In this document: positions 8,698 to 19,278 of the stretch, piece by piece
Layout of the letters: each line of letters starts with the position of its first letter
How positions within the stretch are numbered: the first letter of the stretch is position 1
Assembly (NCBI RefSeq): GCF_900104605.1
Contig: NZ_LT629960.1
Coordinates: 1,550,001-1,614,000 of the forward strand
From: Tidjanibacter massiliensis
GTDB taxonomy: Bacteria; Bacteroidota; Bacteroidia; Bacteroidales; Rikenellaceae
Direction: 5' to 3'
Length of the DNA: 64,000 nt
Position numbers and translations under genes: made by a program
The notes under the pieces: model-generated
What the model was told of the DNA's origin: nothing
Databases searched by the model: none
The model's input: the letters and a program-made list of their open reading frames with translations, nothing else

Positions 8698-9885
8698 TTA
8701 CAGCCGGTCGAGACAATCGACGACTATCCGACATACCTCCGCCACCTCTTCGTCGGTGATGGTCAGCGGCGGAGAGATACGAAAGGCGGTATCGCAAAAA
8801 AGGAACCAGTCGCTCAGGATGCCGCTCTCCTTGAAATGCTCCATTATCCGGTAGAGTTTCCTGCTCTCGCCGAGCTCCACAGCCAACAGCAGACCGCTGC
8901 GACGGATGCTCTTCACGGCGGGGTGACCGCCCAGCAGCGTCTCGAAAAGCGCCCCCTTGCGTTCGACGCTCCCCAGCAGCCCTTCATCAATAATATACTC
9001 CATGGCAGCAAGCCCTGCCGCACAGCAGACGGGATGACCGCCAAAGGTGGTGATATGCCCCAGGGCCGGGTCATGCGAAATGCACTCCATTATCCGGCCA
9101 GAAGAGACGAAGGCGCCGAGGGGCATGCCACCGCCAAGCGCCTTGGCCAGGCAGACGATATCGGGTGTCACACCGTATTTCGACATGGCGAACATCTCCC
9201 CCGTCCGACCGAAACCGGTCTGTATCTCATCGAAAATCAACAGGGTACCCACCTCGTCGCAGCGACGGCGCAGAGCCTCCAGATACCCCTCCTGCGGAAT
9301 CCGCACCCCCGCCTCGCCCTGCACGGGCTCCACGAGCACGCAGGCCGTCTCTTCGGTAATCCGACCCAAATCCTCCGGTTCGTTGAACCGTATCCAATCC
9401 ACACCGGGCAGCATCGGGCCGTAGGCGTCGGAGAATTCCCTGCTCTCCATGACGCTCATCGCTCCGTGCGTGGAGCCGTGGTACGCATTGCGGCAGGCCA
9501 CCATGCGCCGGCGGCCCGTAAAGCGCTTGGCGAGCTTCAGCGCCCCTTCCACCGCTTCCGCACCGGAATTGACGAAATAGACCGCATCGAGCGGTGCAGG
9601 CAGGTACTCCGCGATGCGGGCGGCATAGCGCACCTGCGGGCGCTCCACCAGCTCTCCGTAGACCATCACGTGCATGTAGTCGCGGGCCTGACGGCACACG
9701 GCCTCCGTGACAGCCGGATTGCCGTGCCCCACGTTACTCACCGAAACCCCCGCGATGATGTCGTAATAACGTTTTCCCTCCGGAGTGAAGAAACACACCC
9801 CCTCGGCACGTGCCACCTCCACCAGCATAGGCGAAGGCGAGGTCTGGCCGATATGTCTCAGAAACTGTTGTCTCAGTATCTCCAT
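8698..9885 (-). CDS. Class III PLP aminotransferase (ArgD/DapC-like)
   Basis: 395 residues of the acetylornithine/ornithine aminotransferase group. Visible landmarks are SGAEAVEGALKLAK (107-120, phosphate binding), AYHGSTHG (135-141), LVEPVQGEAG (184-193), FDEIQTGFGRTG with Asp219 that holds the PLP ring nitrogen, and Lys248 in CLAKALGGG for the Schiff base. It moves an amino group between glutamate and an acylated or free omega-amino substrate. Only 4 bases separate it from the upstream aspartokinase gene, with GGGAGGAG just before its ATG, so the two are co-translated. With dapD in the same window, an N-succinyl-diaminopimelate aminotransferase role (DapC) is a reasonable inference; ArgD or another diamine specificity remains possible. 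Confidence 0.85.
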   Translation of the reverse strand: MEILRQQFLRHIGQTSPSPMLVEVARAEGVCFFTPEGKRYYDIIAGVSVSNVGHGNPAVTEAVCRQARDYMHVMVYGELVERPQVRYAARIAEYLPAPLDAVYFVNSGAEAVEGALKLAKRFTGRRRMVACRNAYHGSTHGAMSVMESREFSDAYGPMLPGVDWIRFNEPEDLGRITEETACVLVEPVQGEAGVRIPQEGYLEALRRRCDEVGTLLIFDEIQTGFGRTGEMFAMSKYGVTPDIVCLAKALGGGMPLGAFVSSGRIMECISHDPALGHITTFGGHPVCCAAGLAAMEYIIDEGLLGSVERKGALFETLLGGHPAVKSIRRSGLLLAVELGESRKLYRIMEHFKESGILSDWFLFCDTAFRISPPLTITDEEVAEVCRIVVDCLDRL

Positions 9886-9889
9886 CGTC

Positions 9890-11164
9890 CTACTCCTCCC
9901 TTCTTCTCACCGCCTGCAGCGTGCGGCGCGTCCGCTGCACCAGATAGACATCCTGCGCCCCCTCCAGCGCGGCGAGCTGCTGAGGCGTATAGTTGCGGAT
10001 GGTAATGAGCTCCATATCGGTATTGTAGCGCGTATAGTACCCCTCCTGCCGGAGCCGCTCGGTGAGCTCCTCCAGATGCCGCGTGCGGTCCATGCAAAGG
10101 TCGAGGTTCACGGCGGAACTTTGGATGAGGTTCACCTTCACCATATACTCGTCGAGCAGGGCGAATATCTGTGCGAAGCGCTCCTCCAAAATGAAGGAGA
10201 AGTCGTTGGCCCGGACGGTCAGCAGCACCTGCGAGGGCTTGACGATGAGGATGGGTATCTCGCGGTTCTTCTGCACGCCGGCGCGGATGACGCTGCCCGG
10301 CAACGCAGGGTCGAGGAAACAGCGCACATGGAGAGGAATATTCCTGTTCTGGAGCGGTTTGATGGTCTTGGGATGGATTACCTGCGCCCCGCTGTAAGCG
10401 AGTTCGATGGCATCGAGGTAGTTCATCTCCGGAATATGGCAGACATCGTCGAACCGCTTCGGGTCGCCGTTCAGAATACCCTCCACATCCTTCCAGATAG
10501 TCACGCTCTCCGCACCGAGAATATATCCCGCCGCCGCGGCCGAATAGTCCGAACCCTCGCGCCCTATCGTGGTAGGCGCTCCGTCCTCGGTAGCCCCGAT
10601 GAATCCCTGGCCGACATAGACGCGCGAATCGGCAGCCTCCACGAGTGGAACGAGCCGCTCGGCCGACCGTTCCAAATCCACATTCGCATCCTTGTGGCGC
10701 GCCGTCGTCACGAAACACTCCCGCATGTCCACCCACGTGTTGGCGATACCGACCGCAGCGAGGTATTCCGACACGATGGAAGTAGAGATGAGCTCCCCGT
10801 ACCCCACGATACGGTCGTACCACACCTCGTATTCACGCACGGCAGGATTGGAAGAAGCCACCGTCTCCTCGAGTTCCATATAGAAACGGGCCACCCGGTC
10901 GGGCAGGAACGGCCTGCCCCAGAGCTCCGCGATTATCCGGTTGTGAAAATCGACTATATTCTGCAGGCGCTCCAACGCCAGGGCGGTCTTCCCGTCGTAA
11001 AACGTATCGAGCAACCCCTCGAGCGCGTTCGTCGTCTTTCCCATGGCGGAGACGATGACGAAGAGCCTCCCTTTTTCGGCACCCACTATCGAGGCGATGT
11101 TGCGTACTCCGGCGGCATCTTTTACCGACGCGCCGCCGAATTTATACACTTTCATATTGTCCAT
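9890..11164 (-). CDS. lysC: Monofunctional aspartate kinase
   Basis: 424 residues. The kinase domain begins KVYKFGGASVKDA, the aspartokinase nucleotide-binding signature, and continues with FVIVSAMGKTTNAL, GQGFIGA and GREGSDYSAA (aspartate/ATP site). The C-terminal third (about 290-424) carries ACT-type regulatory segments (VLLTVRANDFSF, VNLIQSSAVNLDLCMD), so feedback control by an aspartate-family amino acid is likely. It makes aspartyl phosphate for lysine/diaminopimelate, threonine and methionine. There is no homoserine dehydrogenase domain. It is the first gene of a two-gene leftward operon with the aminotransferase. The start may be 11164 or the Met three codons later. Confidence 0.93.
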   Translation of the reverse strand: MDNMKVYKFGGASVKDAAGVRNIASIVGAEKGRLFVIVSAMGKTTNALEGLLDTFYDGKTALALERLQNIVDFHNRIIAELWGRPFLPDRVARFYMELEETVASSNPAVREYEVWYDRIVGYGELISTSIVSEYLAAVGIANTWVDMRECFVTTARHKDANVDLERSAERLVPLVEAADSRVYVGQGFIGATEDGAPTTIGREGSDYSAAAAGYILGAESVTIWKDVEGILNGDPKRFDDVCHIPEMNYLDAIELAYSGAQVIHPKTIKPLQNRNIPLHVRCFLDPALPGSVIRAGVQKNREIPILIVKPSQVLLTVRANDFSFILEERFAQIFALLDEYMVKVNLIQSSAVNLDLCMDRTRHLEELTERLRQEGYYTRYNTDMELITIRNYTPQQLAALEGAQDVYLVQRTRRTLQAVRRREE

Positions 11165-11253
11165 ATTATTTTCTCTATGTAGGGTCTTTTCCCAAGTCGG
11201 ACGAAAGGCACGTACGGCATACCGGCCGCACGCTTCCCCGCGCCCTAACGAAA

Positions 11254-11284
11254 TCTAAGTCCCCCGCCGGGCGGAAGACTTAGA
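11254..11284 (-). terminator. Hairpin after the prolyl oligopeptidase gene
   Basis: TCTAAGTC/GACTTAGA arms enclose a second CCGC/GCGG stem; the minus strand continues TTTCG. It sits 48 bases past the stop at 11332. The U-tract is short, so it may be a weak terminator with some read-through into lysC, for which I see no promoter box. Confidence 0.5.
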
Positions 11285-11331
11285 GATACGTTCGGATATA
11301 TCGCCGCAGTCCTGCTGCGGAACGTCCGCCG

Positions 11332-13485
11332 CTATTCGGCTACCGGCCGATAGTCGGTGTCGGTATTCCAGAAGAAGAACGACAGGATATCGGCCGCCTC
11401 GGCGATGCGTTTGGCGGTCGGCTTCCCGGCACCGTGGCCGGCATTGGTGTCGATGCGGATAAGCACCGGCTTGTCGCACCCCTGCGCCTGCTGGAGCGTA
11501 GCCGCGAACTTGAACGAGTGGGCCGGCACCACACGGTCGTCGTGGTCACCGGTGGTTATCATCGTCGCCGGATAACATACCCCCTCCTTGATGTTGTGAA
11601 GCGGGGAGTATTTGTAAATGTACTCGAACTGTTCGGGGTCGTCGCTCGAACCGTATTCGACCACCCATCCCCAACCTACGGTGAAGAGGTGGTAACGGAG
11701 CATGTCGAGCACGCCCACCTGCGGGAAGGCCACGGCGAAGAGGTCGGGACGCTGCGTCATGCAGGCGCCCACAAGGAGTCCGCCGTTGGAGCCGCCCGAT
11801 ATGGCGAGTTTCCTGCTGGAGGTATATTTGTTCCTGACGAGATACTCGCCCGCCGCGATGAAGTCATCGAAGACGTTCTGCTTGTTGGCAAGCATGCCCG
11901 CCTTGTGCCACTCCTCGCCGTACTCGTTGCCGCCGCGCAGATTGACCGAGGCATAGATGGCACCCTGCTCCATCATGGCAATGTTCGTGGGGCTGAATCC
12001 GGGCGTCAGCGGGGCGTTGAAACCGCCGTAACCGTAGAGGTACACGGGATTCTTGCCGTTCTTCTTCAACCCCTTGTGATAGGAGAGGAACATGGGCACC
12101 TGTGTGCCGTCCTTGCTGGCGAAGAAGACCTGTTCGGTCACGAAGTCGTCCGGATTGAACTTCACTTCCGGCCGGGCGAAGAGCGTGGACTCTCCGGTAG
12201 CCAGGTCGTAGCGGTACACGGCGGGCGGCGCGGTGAAGGTGGAGAAGGTATAGAACGTCTCTGTCGCATCGTCCTTCCCGTCGAAACCGGCTACGGTACC
12301 GATACCGGGGAGAGCGACTTCACGCACCAGGTCGCCGTCGAGCGTATATTGGTAAACGCGGCTGGAGGCATCTTTCATGTAGATGGCGAAGATGTAGTCA
12401 CCCACGAAATGCACCGACTGCAGCAGCATGTTCGGGTCCTCGGGCAGTATCTTCTCGGCAGGCGAAGGCATAAAGCGGACATCCAGCCGGAGCAGATGGT
12501 AGTTGGGCGCCCCTTCGTTGGTGTAGAGGTAGAGCATGTTGTCCCTGACCTTGGCCACGGCATATTCGTGGTCGAACCCTTTGAGGATGACACGGAACGG
12601 CTCGCGCACACCTGTGCGCTTGTACATCAGCTGCGTACCGGACGTTCCTTCCGAAACGCTTACGAAGAGGTATTTGCCCGTATCGCCGTCATCGAAACCG
12701 TCGTAATAGCGGAGCGGGTGAAGCGGGTCGGCATAGATGATTTCGTCTTCGGACTGCGGCGTACCCAGCCTGTGGTAATAAACCTTCTGGAACTGGTTCT
12801 GGCCCGAAAGCTCGGAACCTTTCGCCGGCTCCTCGTAACCGCGGTAATAGAACCCCTTGGAATCGGCCGACCAGTTCGCACCGGAGAATTTCACCCAGCG
12901 GATGACATCGTCGAGCACCCGGCCCGTGGGGACCTCCTTGACGAATATCTCCACCCAGTCGGAACCCGACCTGGCGATACCGTAGGCCATATATTTCCCG
13001 TCTTCCGAAAAAGCAACGCTGTTGAGGGCGGCGGTCCCGTCGGCCGACAGGGCATTGGGGTCGAGAAAGACCTCGGGCTGCGGGTCATCGAGGCTGTCAA
13101 GCATGTAGAGGACGCTCTGGTTCTGCAGTCCGTCGTTGCGGAAATAGAAATAGCGGTCGCCCACCTTGGTCGGCGCCCCTATCTTCTCGTAGTTCCACAG
13201 CTCCGTGAGGCGTTCGTCTATGGCCGGACGGTAGGGTATCTGCGAAAGGTAATCGAACGTCACCTCGTTCTCGGCAGCAACCCATGCCGCCGTTTCGGCG
13301 GAATTGTCGTCCTCCAGCCACCGGTAGGGGTCGGCCACCACCGTGCCGTGGTAGTTATCCGAGACATCGACCTTCGCCGTCTGCGGATAGGGTTTCATCT
13401 TAATCTCCATCTTTTTCTTAGAGGTACAGTCTGTCATTGCGAGGCACAGCACCGCCAGCGCGACATAAAACGGGATTCTCTTCAT
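11332..13485 (-). CDS. S9A prolyl oligopeptidase family serine peptidase
   Basis: 717 residues. After a signal sequence (MKRIPFYVALAVLCLAMTDC; the Cys could be lipid-modified, although Asp before it is unusual for a lipobox) comes a seven-bladed beta-propeller (about 90-430) and an alpha/beta-hydrolase domain. The catalytic triad is Ser566 in GGSNGG, Asp at about 649-650 in GDHDDRV, and His684 in NAGHGAG, close to the positions in the mammalian enzyme. It cleaves short peptides after proline, here in the periplasm or at the outer membrane. The YPQTAKVDVSDNYHGTVVADPYRWLED start of the mature part is the family hallmark. A TATTTTTG box lies upstream. Confidence 0.94.
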   Translation of the reverse strand: MKRIPFYVALAVLCLAMTDCTSKKKMEIKMKPYPQTAKVDVSDNYHGTVVADPYRWLEDDNSAETAAWVAAENEVTFDYLSQIPYRPAIDERLTELWNYEKIGAPTKVGDRYFYFRNDGLQNQSVLYMLDSLDDPQPEVFLDPNALSADGTAALNSVAFSEDGKYMAYGIARSGSDWVEIFVKEVPTGRVLDDVIRWVKFSGANWSADSKGFYYRGYEEPAKGSELSGQNQFQKVYYHRLGTPQSEDEIIYADPLHPLRYYDGFDDGDTGKYLFVSVSEGTSGTQLMYKRTGVREPFRVILKGFDHEYAVAKVRDNMLYLYTNEGAPNYHLLRLDVRFMPSPAEKILPEDPNMLLQSVHFVGDYIFAIYMKDASSRVYQYTLDGDLVREVALPGIGTVAGFDGKDDATETFYTFSTFTAPPAVYRYDLATGESTLFARPEVKFNPDDFVTEQVFFASKDGTQVPMFLSYHKGLKKNGKNPVYLYGYGGFNAPLTPGFSPTNIAMMEQGAIYASVNLRGGNEYGEEWHKAGMLANKQNVFDDFIAAGEYLVRNKYTSSRKLAISGGSNGGLLVGACMTQRPDLFAVAFPQVGVLDMLRYHLFTVGWGWVVEYGSSDDPEQFEYIYKYSPLHNIKEGVCYPATMITTGDHDDRVVPAHSFKFAATLQQAQGCDKPVLIRIDTNAGHGAGKPTAKRIAEAADILSFFFWNTDTDYRPVAE

Positions 13486-13538
13486 CGGTTATCTTTTTAA
13501 GTTCATGAAATGCTTCCGAAAGGAACCGGTACGGCAAA

Positions 13539-13546
13539 CAAAAATA
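13539..13546 (-). promoter_or_regulatory. -7 box of the prolyl oligopeptidase gene
   Basis: The minus strand has TATTTTTG, a full TAnnTTTG match, 54 bases upstream of the start at 13485. No clear -33 element. Confidence 0.5.
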
Positions 13547-13676
13547 CAAAACTTATCGGGACTTGCCTCCCCGATTCGGCCCTTCTTTACGAGAAAATGG
13601 TTGCGGGACGGAAAAAATGGCTAATTTTACACCTGTTTACACCCGAATATCGTTTTATCTCAAAGAAGATATGATT

Positions 13677-14510
<834 letters not shown>

Positions 14511-14568
14511 TCCGGCGCCGCCTGTCCGGCGGTGACAATGCAACAGTTATAACGTACAGACGCGATTC

Positions 14569-17505
14569 ATGAAAAACTTCAAATTCTTTCCGGTATTATT
14601 TCTCGCGCTGCTGCTGGCCGCATGCAGCGACATCGACGGGCTGAACGACTACAATGCCGTCTTCTCGTTCGAAATAACGGAACACAAAGGTACCGACGGC
14701 GAAATCGTGATAGGCGAACCGGTCATGGCCGGCAACACCATCCGCATCCCGGTGCTGCACGGCATTCACAACTTTCCGCTCTATTTCAAGGGGCAGCCGC
14801 ACTTCGAGAATCCGATAGACCGCGTTACGGGGCTCGATTTTAACGACTGGATAGAGATAGACCTCGAACGCGGGGGCGAGAGCGGAAACGAACCCGTCCT
14901 CGACGAAAACGGAAATTACATCTTCCAGGAGCCCAAATTCTACGTACAGGCGCTCAGCGGGATGCCGCGGGAATACACGTTCAAAATCGACTATACCGCC
15001 ACCAGCAGCGACGCGGAGATATTCCCGCAGGTAACCTTCGCAGAAGTGCCCGAGGGAAGCATCGTGGCCGACCTGCTGACGGTCACTGACAGCGATGTAC
15101 CCGAAGAGGGGAATATGGTGCTGGCCAACATCGTCGCACCGCAGTTCCCGCTGACGCTCACCCCCGAATTCAGCCTCAGCGACGGAGCCACACTCGAAGG
15201 CAACGGCACTACGCCGTACGAATTCGGTTCGGCGGACGAGCGGCACAGCTTCACGGTGGTGGCCCGCGACGGTACGGAAAAACGGTGGACGTTCGGTCTG
15301 GCCGTCCTCCCGGTCGTCAATGCCAACAGCGCCGAGGTGGACGAAGCCGCCCTCGCGCTCACCAACCTGGCGGGATTCTCCGCCGAACCGGGCAGTAAAG
15401 GTTTCTCTATCGAGGAGCACCGCTTCTCCGCATCCACCGGCGCCGCAGGTACCGAAACCGCCGCGACTTCCGAACCGGCCAAAACGGCAGCGCTCTCCGG
15501 CAAGGGAGGAAACGCCCTGCAAAAAGCGACCATCCGGCACGGCCGCCCCGCAGAGGCAGACACACCGACCGCCGATACGCTCAAACTCTATATCAACACC
15601 TCCTCCGGCACGCCGTTCCCCATCAGCATCGACATGGCGATACCCCTTCCCGACGGCGTATCGCTCGTCGGCGATGTAAGCGACATGTCGTTCCCCGACA
15701 TCGGGAGCGAGCATACCTTCTGGCTGCTGGATACGGTGGACGGCATCGCACGGCGCTGGATAGTGGCCCTCGAAGAGTACAACTCCCCCGTGGCCACGGT
15801 TCTCGACTTCTCCTATGAATACACGGCCTCCGAGGTACGGGAAAATTCGCTTTCCGACCCCAAGGTACCGGCCATCGTGATGGATGCCGACCGGACGGCC
15901 GACATAGACCCCGTGAACCGGTGCATCTACCTGCGGGCGGTGGAGATACACAAACCGAAATACGCCTCGTTGGACCCGTGGGAACTGAGCCTGACAGTGG
16001 ACATCAGGATAAGCAACGGAGCATCGCTGGTCAACGTGAGCAACTTCGACTGGACGGGCACCGACTCCTGGAAAAACCCGAAAACTTTCGGGGTGAAGGC
16101 TTCGGACGGCACTGTCTATGAATGGAAAATCATCATCCGCGACTGGAGCGACGGCGAACCGGAGGCTTCCGACGAATGCGAACTCTACGGAGTAACGCTT
16201 AAAGAGGTACGTCCCTACACCGTGGAACTCGAAGCGGAACCCCTGACAATAGACTACGATAACCGCACCATCACGCTGAATCTCACCAAGGACGACAACG
16301 GCTATCCGCTCTCGGTGGCTGTCGACTACCAGCTTTCGGACTACGCACGCATCGCCACGCAAAACGGCGGCCGCGACCCGCTGGTATTCGATTCGCCGGA
16401 AGCGGTGAATGAGGTGGAGGTCGTCTCCGAAAGCGGAAAGAACAGCGAAATGTGGACATTCCGGCTCCGCCCGCCGCTGAAAGAGACGGGAACCGACGTA
16501 ACCTCCTTCCGCATCGTCTCCTTCTCCGAGAGCGGATTCAACGCGGAACTCGTCGGCATCGATACCGACAATGCGGTGGTGACCGTGAATTTCCTGCAAA
16601 CGGGACGGTTCCCCGTGACGATGAACATACGCATGGGGCTCTCCTACAAGGCCACGAGCACCATCATCGACCAGTACGGTGCCGGCGCAGTCGAATTCGC
16701 CCGGGTGGAGGACAAACCGTTCACCGTAACCGCACAGAACGGCGAGACACGCGAATGGACGCTGCGCACCACCTACATGCCCCAGCTCCAGAACGCCGAC
16801 TTCGAACGCTGGGCCAACCTGCAGACACCCCTCCCGAAAGGCATCAAGGGCAGTCCCTACTGGGCATCCGCCAACATGACCTCTCCCGTGGTAGTCGAAG
16901 GCACCACCCAGACGGAAGGGGCACCGGGACAGGGCAAGGCAGTACAGATGGAGACCAAGAATACCATCATCGGCAAACTCGCCGCCGGTTCGCTCTTCCT
17001 CGGCTGGTTCGACGACTCCAACCCCATGGGGAACATGAACGACCCGGCCGTCATGATGTTTTACGGTATCCCCTTCTCCTCCAACCAGCCCATCAAAGGG
17101 ATGCAGGTGGATATCCTCTACCACCCGGGCAACGGACCTTCGAGCGACTCCGGTTCGCTGGCCATCGAACTCATCCGGCAGCGCGACCTCTCCCAGGAAC
17201 TCGAATATCACGGCGCGAATCCCGACGGGACGTGGCACTCCAAGAACAACGCCGACCGGGTAGCGCGCGGCCACTCCATCGTAGCCACCCAGGCAGGCAC
17301 GCTCGACAACGGCGATACGGCCGACCTCGTCGTGCCCGACAACACCTGGCAGACAGTGTTCGTCCCGCTGGAATACGACGGCGCCTACCCTGCATACACC
17401 CACCTGACGGTCACTTTCTCCTCCTCGTCCAAAGGCGACTCCTACAAAGGTGCCGTAGGCTCCATACTGAAAATCGATAACATCCGGTTAATCTATGAAG
17501 AGTAA
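14569..17505 (+). CDS. Large surface lipoprotein with C-terminal PCMD domain
   Basis: 978 residues. The lipobox LLLAAC is followed by SDID, an acidic stretch like the Bacteroidetes signal that sends lipoproteins to the cell surface. From about residue 30 to 735 come several Ig-like/beta-sandwich modules, each ending with a phrase such as FTVVARDGTEKRWTF, FGVKASDGTVYEWKI or FTVTAQNGETREWTL, which marks at least four or five repeated units (DUF5018-like). The C-terminal 240 residues (NADFERWANLQTPLPKG through LKIDNIRLIYEE) match the PCMD putative carbohydrate-metabolism domain. A glycan- or polymer-binding role is likely but unproven. Its last 11 bases overlap the next gene, so the two are co-translated. 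Confidence 0.82.
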   Translation: MKNFKFFPVLFLALLLAACSDIDGLNDYNAVFSFEITEHKGTDGEIVIGEPVMAGNTIRIPVLHGIHNFPLYFKGQPHFENPIDRVTGLDFNDWIEIDLERGGESGNEPVLDENGNYIFQEPKFYVQALSGMPREYTFKIDYTATSSDAEIFPQVTFAEVPEGSIVADLLTVTDSDVPEEGNMVLANIVAPQFPLTLTPEFSLSDGATLEGNGTTPYEFGSADERHSFTVVARDGTEKRWTFGLAVLPVVNANSAEVDEAALALTNLAGFSAEPGSKGFSIEEHRFSASTGAAGTETAATSEPAKTAALSGKGGNALQKATIRHGRPAEADTPTADTLKLYINTSSGTPFPISIDMAIPLPDGVSLVGDVSDMSFPDIGSEHTFWLLDTVDGIARRWIVALEEYNSPVATVLDFSYEYTASEVRENSLSDPKVPAIVMDADRTADIDPVNRCIYLRAVEIHKPKYASLDPWELSLTVDIRISNGASLVNVSNFDWTGTDSWKNPKTFGVKASDGTVYEWKIIIRDWSDGEPEASDECELYGVTLKEVRPYTVELEAEPLTIDYDNRTITLNLTKDDNGYPLSVAVDYQLSDYARIATQNGGRDPLVFDSPEAVNEVEVVSESGKNSEMWTFRLRPPLKETGTDVTSFRIVSFSESGFNAELVGIDTDNAVVTVNFLQTGRFPVTMNIRMGLSYKATSTIIDQYGAGAVEFARVEDKPFTVTAQNGETREWTLRTTYMPQLQNADFERWANLQTPLPKGIKGSPYWASANMTSPVVVEGTTQTEGAPGQGKAVQMETKNTIIGKLAAGSLFLGWFDDSNPMGNMNDPAVMMFYGIPFSSNQPIKGMQVDILYHPGNGPSSDSGSLAIELIRQRDLSQELEYHGANPDGTWHSKNNADRVARGHSIVATQAGTLDNGDTADLVVPDNTWQTVFVPLEYDGAYPAYTHLTVTFSSSSKGDSYKGAVGSILKIDNIRLIYEE

Positions 17506-18484
17506 ACACCTCACGCTATATGCCGCGCTGCTGCTGGCCGCTGCGGCCGGCACCTCCAGCGCCTACGGCCAGGCGCCGGAGCCCGCGGACATCGTACGGA
17601 CATGTCCCGCTGCAAACACCGCCCTTTCCTCGACGGCCGAAGAAGAGGGACCCGCCCCGGCACAGGAACGGGAAAAGGCATGGCACCAAACGGTCCTTCA
17701 CTCCAAGCCCGTCCCGACCGAAGAGCGCACGGCAGAGAAACGCCGCACCGAACAGCCGAAATACGCCTTCGGCGTACACGTCGGCGTAGACTTGGGTGCC
17801 GCCGCCCCCTGGCCCCCCGCCCACATGCGGGGCGGGGCCATGAAGATGAGCGCAGTCCCGAAGCTGAGTCCCTCGCTGGGCCTCTCCTTTACCGCCCACA
17901 TGCCCTACCGGCTGTCGCTTACGGCAGAACTTACCTACAAACAGGTCGGCATCGACGCCGAAGCGTGGGTATCCGGACAGCAGTTCAGGATGCCTAATCC
18001 CGACGGCGAGGATTTCATCACGCGGTTCCGTGGAACGGCCAACGTGGTCATGAACTTCTCCATGTTCGAAATACCGATCTACGTCGGATACAGCTTCGGC
18101 GGCGGACGCAGCCGGATATACCTCGGCGCCTACTACAGCTACATACTGAAGAGCCAGTTCAATACCACCCCCCTCAAAGGACTCGTGGAGAATCCGAACG
18201 ACCCGTCGAAACCGCCCATCATGGTGACGCCCGACAGCCCCGTACCGCCGGACGCGATGCCCGTTTTCAACGACTACCTCGGGAAATGGGATGCAGGCAT
18301 GCTGCTGGGATACGAATGGCAAATCGTCCCTCGCGTCAAGATGACCGCCCGTTTCTCGATGGGATTCAAGGATATCTTCCGTCGCGGCAGCAACTATCTC
18401 GAATACAAGATGCTGCACATGCGGGGAACGGTAGCGGTCAGTTATGCGTTCCTCCGGTACAACGACAAGCCTTTCCGCAAATAA
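17495..18484 (+). CDS. PorT-like outer-membrane beta-barrel protein
   Basis: 329 residues. A signal peptide ends near SAYGQAPE, followed by a low-complexity charged linker (to about residue 85), then a membrane barrel: YAFGVHVGVDLGAA, LSPSLGLSFTAHMPYRLSLTAELTYKQVG, IPIYVGYSFGGGRSRIYLGAYYSYIL and a last strand ending SYAFLRYNDKPFRK. This is the outer-membrane beta-barrel (OMP_b-brl/PorT) pattern. The ATG at 17495 lies inside the end of the PCMD lipoprotein gene (11-base overlap), which argues that barrel and lipoprotein work together at the outer membrane. The ligand is unknown. Confidence 0.75.
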   Translation: MKSKHLTLYAALLLAAAAGTSSAYGQAPEPADIVRTCPAANTALSSTAEEEGPAPAQEREKAWHQTVLHSKPVPTEERTAEKRRTEQPKYAFGVHVGVDLGAAAPWPPAHMRGGAMKMSAVPKLSPSLGLSFTAHMPYRLSLTAELTYKQVGIDAEAWVSGQQFRMPNPDGEDFITRFRGTANVVMNFSMFEIPIYVGYSFGGGRSRIYLGAYYSYILKSQFNTTPLKGLVENPNDPSKPPIMVTPDSPVPPDAMPVFNDYLGKWDAGMLLGYEWQIVPRVKMTARFSMGFKDIFRRGSNYLEYKMLHMRGTVAVSYAFLRYNDKPFRK

Positions 18485-18485
18485 G

Positions 18486-19214
18486 ATGCTTCGGGGAGAG
18501 ACGACGGTATTGGAAACGTGCGGTTCGACCAATACGGAGGCCGCCGACCGCAGCCGCTATGCCCACGGAGACACGGTAGTGGCCATACGCCAGACTGCCG
18601 GGCGGGGACAGCGCGGACACCGGTGGGAGAGCGTGCCGGGCGAGAACCTCACGTTCAGCATCGTTCTCGAACCGACCTTCCTCGCTGCGGGAGAGCAGTT
18701 CCTGCTCTCGGAAGCCATCGCGCTCGCCGTAACCGATACCTTACAGGAGTACGGCATCGGTGCAGCCATCAAGTGGACCAACGACATATACGTCAACGAC
18801 CGGAAAATATGCGGCATGCTGCTGGAGCACAACCTCGACGGCACACGACTCGCACGTACGGTAGCGGGCATCGGACTCAACGTCAATCAGGAACGTTTTC
18901 CCGCATGGATAGCCAACCCCTGCTCCATACGCACGGAGACGGGAATACGGCACGACGTCATGGAGGTCTTCGCCAAACTGTACGGCCACCTTTCGATGCG
19001 CTACGGTATGCTGGAGGAAGGACGGGCCGACCGGATAAGCGACGACTACAACACCCTGCTCTACCGCCGCGGAAAGCCGTCGCGCTTCTTCCTGCCCGAA
19101 GAGGGCGAAGTCATCGGCACGATATGCGGCGCAGGACCCGACGGTCGGCTGACGGTAACCATCGACGGGAAAGAGCGCGGCTTCCTGTTCCGGGAAATCG
19201 AGTTCGTTATCTGA
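18486..19214 (+). CDS. birA: Biotin--[acetyl-CoA-carboxylase] ligase
   Basis: 242 residues, catalytic domain only, with no N-terminal DNA-binding domain, so it is a group I ligase that does not repress biotin genes. Motifs seen are STNTEA, QTAGRGQRGHRW (biotinyl-AMP loop), LTFSIVLEP, KWTNDIYVNDRKICGMLLE and GIGLNVNQ. It activates biotin with ATP and attaches it to biotin carboxyl carrier proteins. The ATG at 18486 is two bases after the barrel gene's stop, so it is almost certainly in the same transcript; the frame is open further upstream within the barrel gene but that start is unlikely. Confidence 0.93.
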   Translation: MLRGETTVLETCGSTNTEAADRSRYAHGDTVVAIRQTAGRGQRGHRWESVPGENLTFSIVLEPTFLAAGEQFLLSEAIALAVTDTLQEYGIGAAIKWTNDIYVNDRKICGMLLEHNLDGTRLARTVAGIGLNVNQERFPAWIANPCSIRTETGIRHDVMEVFAKLYGHLSMRYGMLEEGRADRISDDYNTLLYRRGKPSRFFLPEEGEVIGTICGAGPDGRLTVTIDGKERGFLFREIEFVI

Positions 19215-19278
19215 AACCATTCATCCGAACCCTCCCCGGCGCCTCTCGGGAAAATACGCAAACGCCCATAGAAATACG

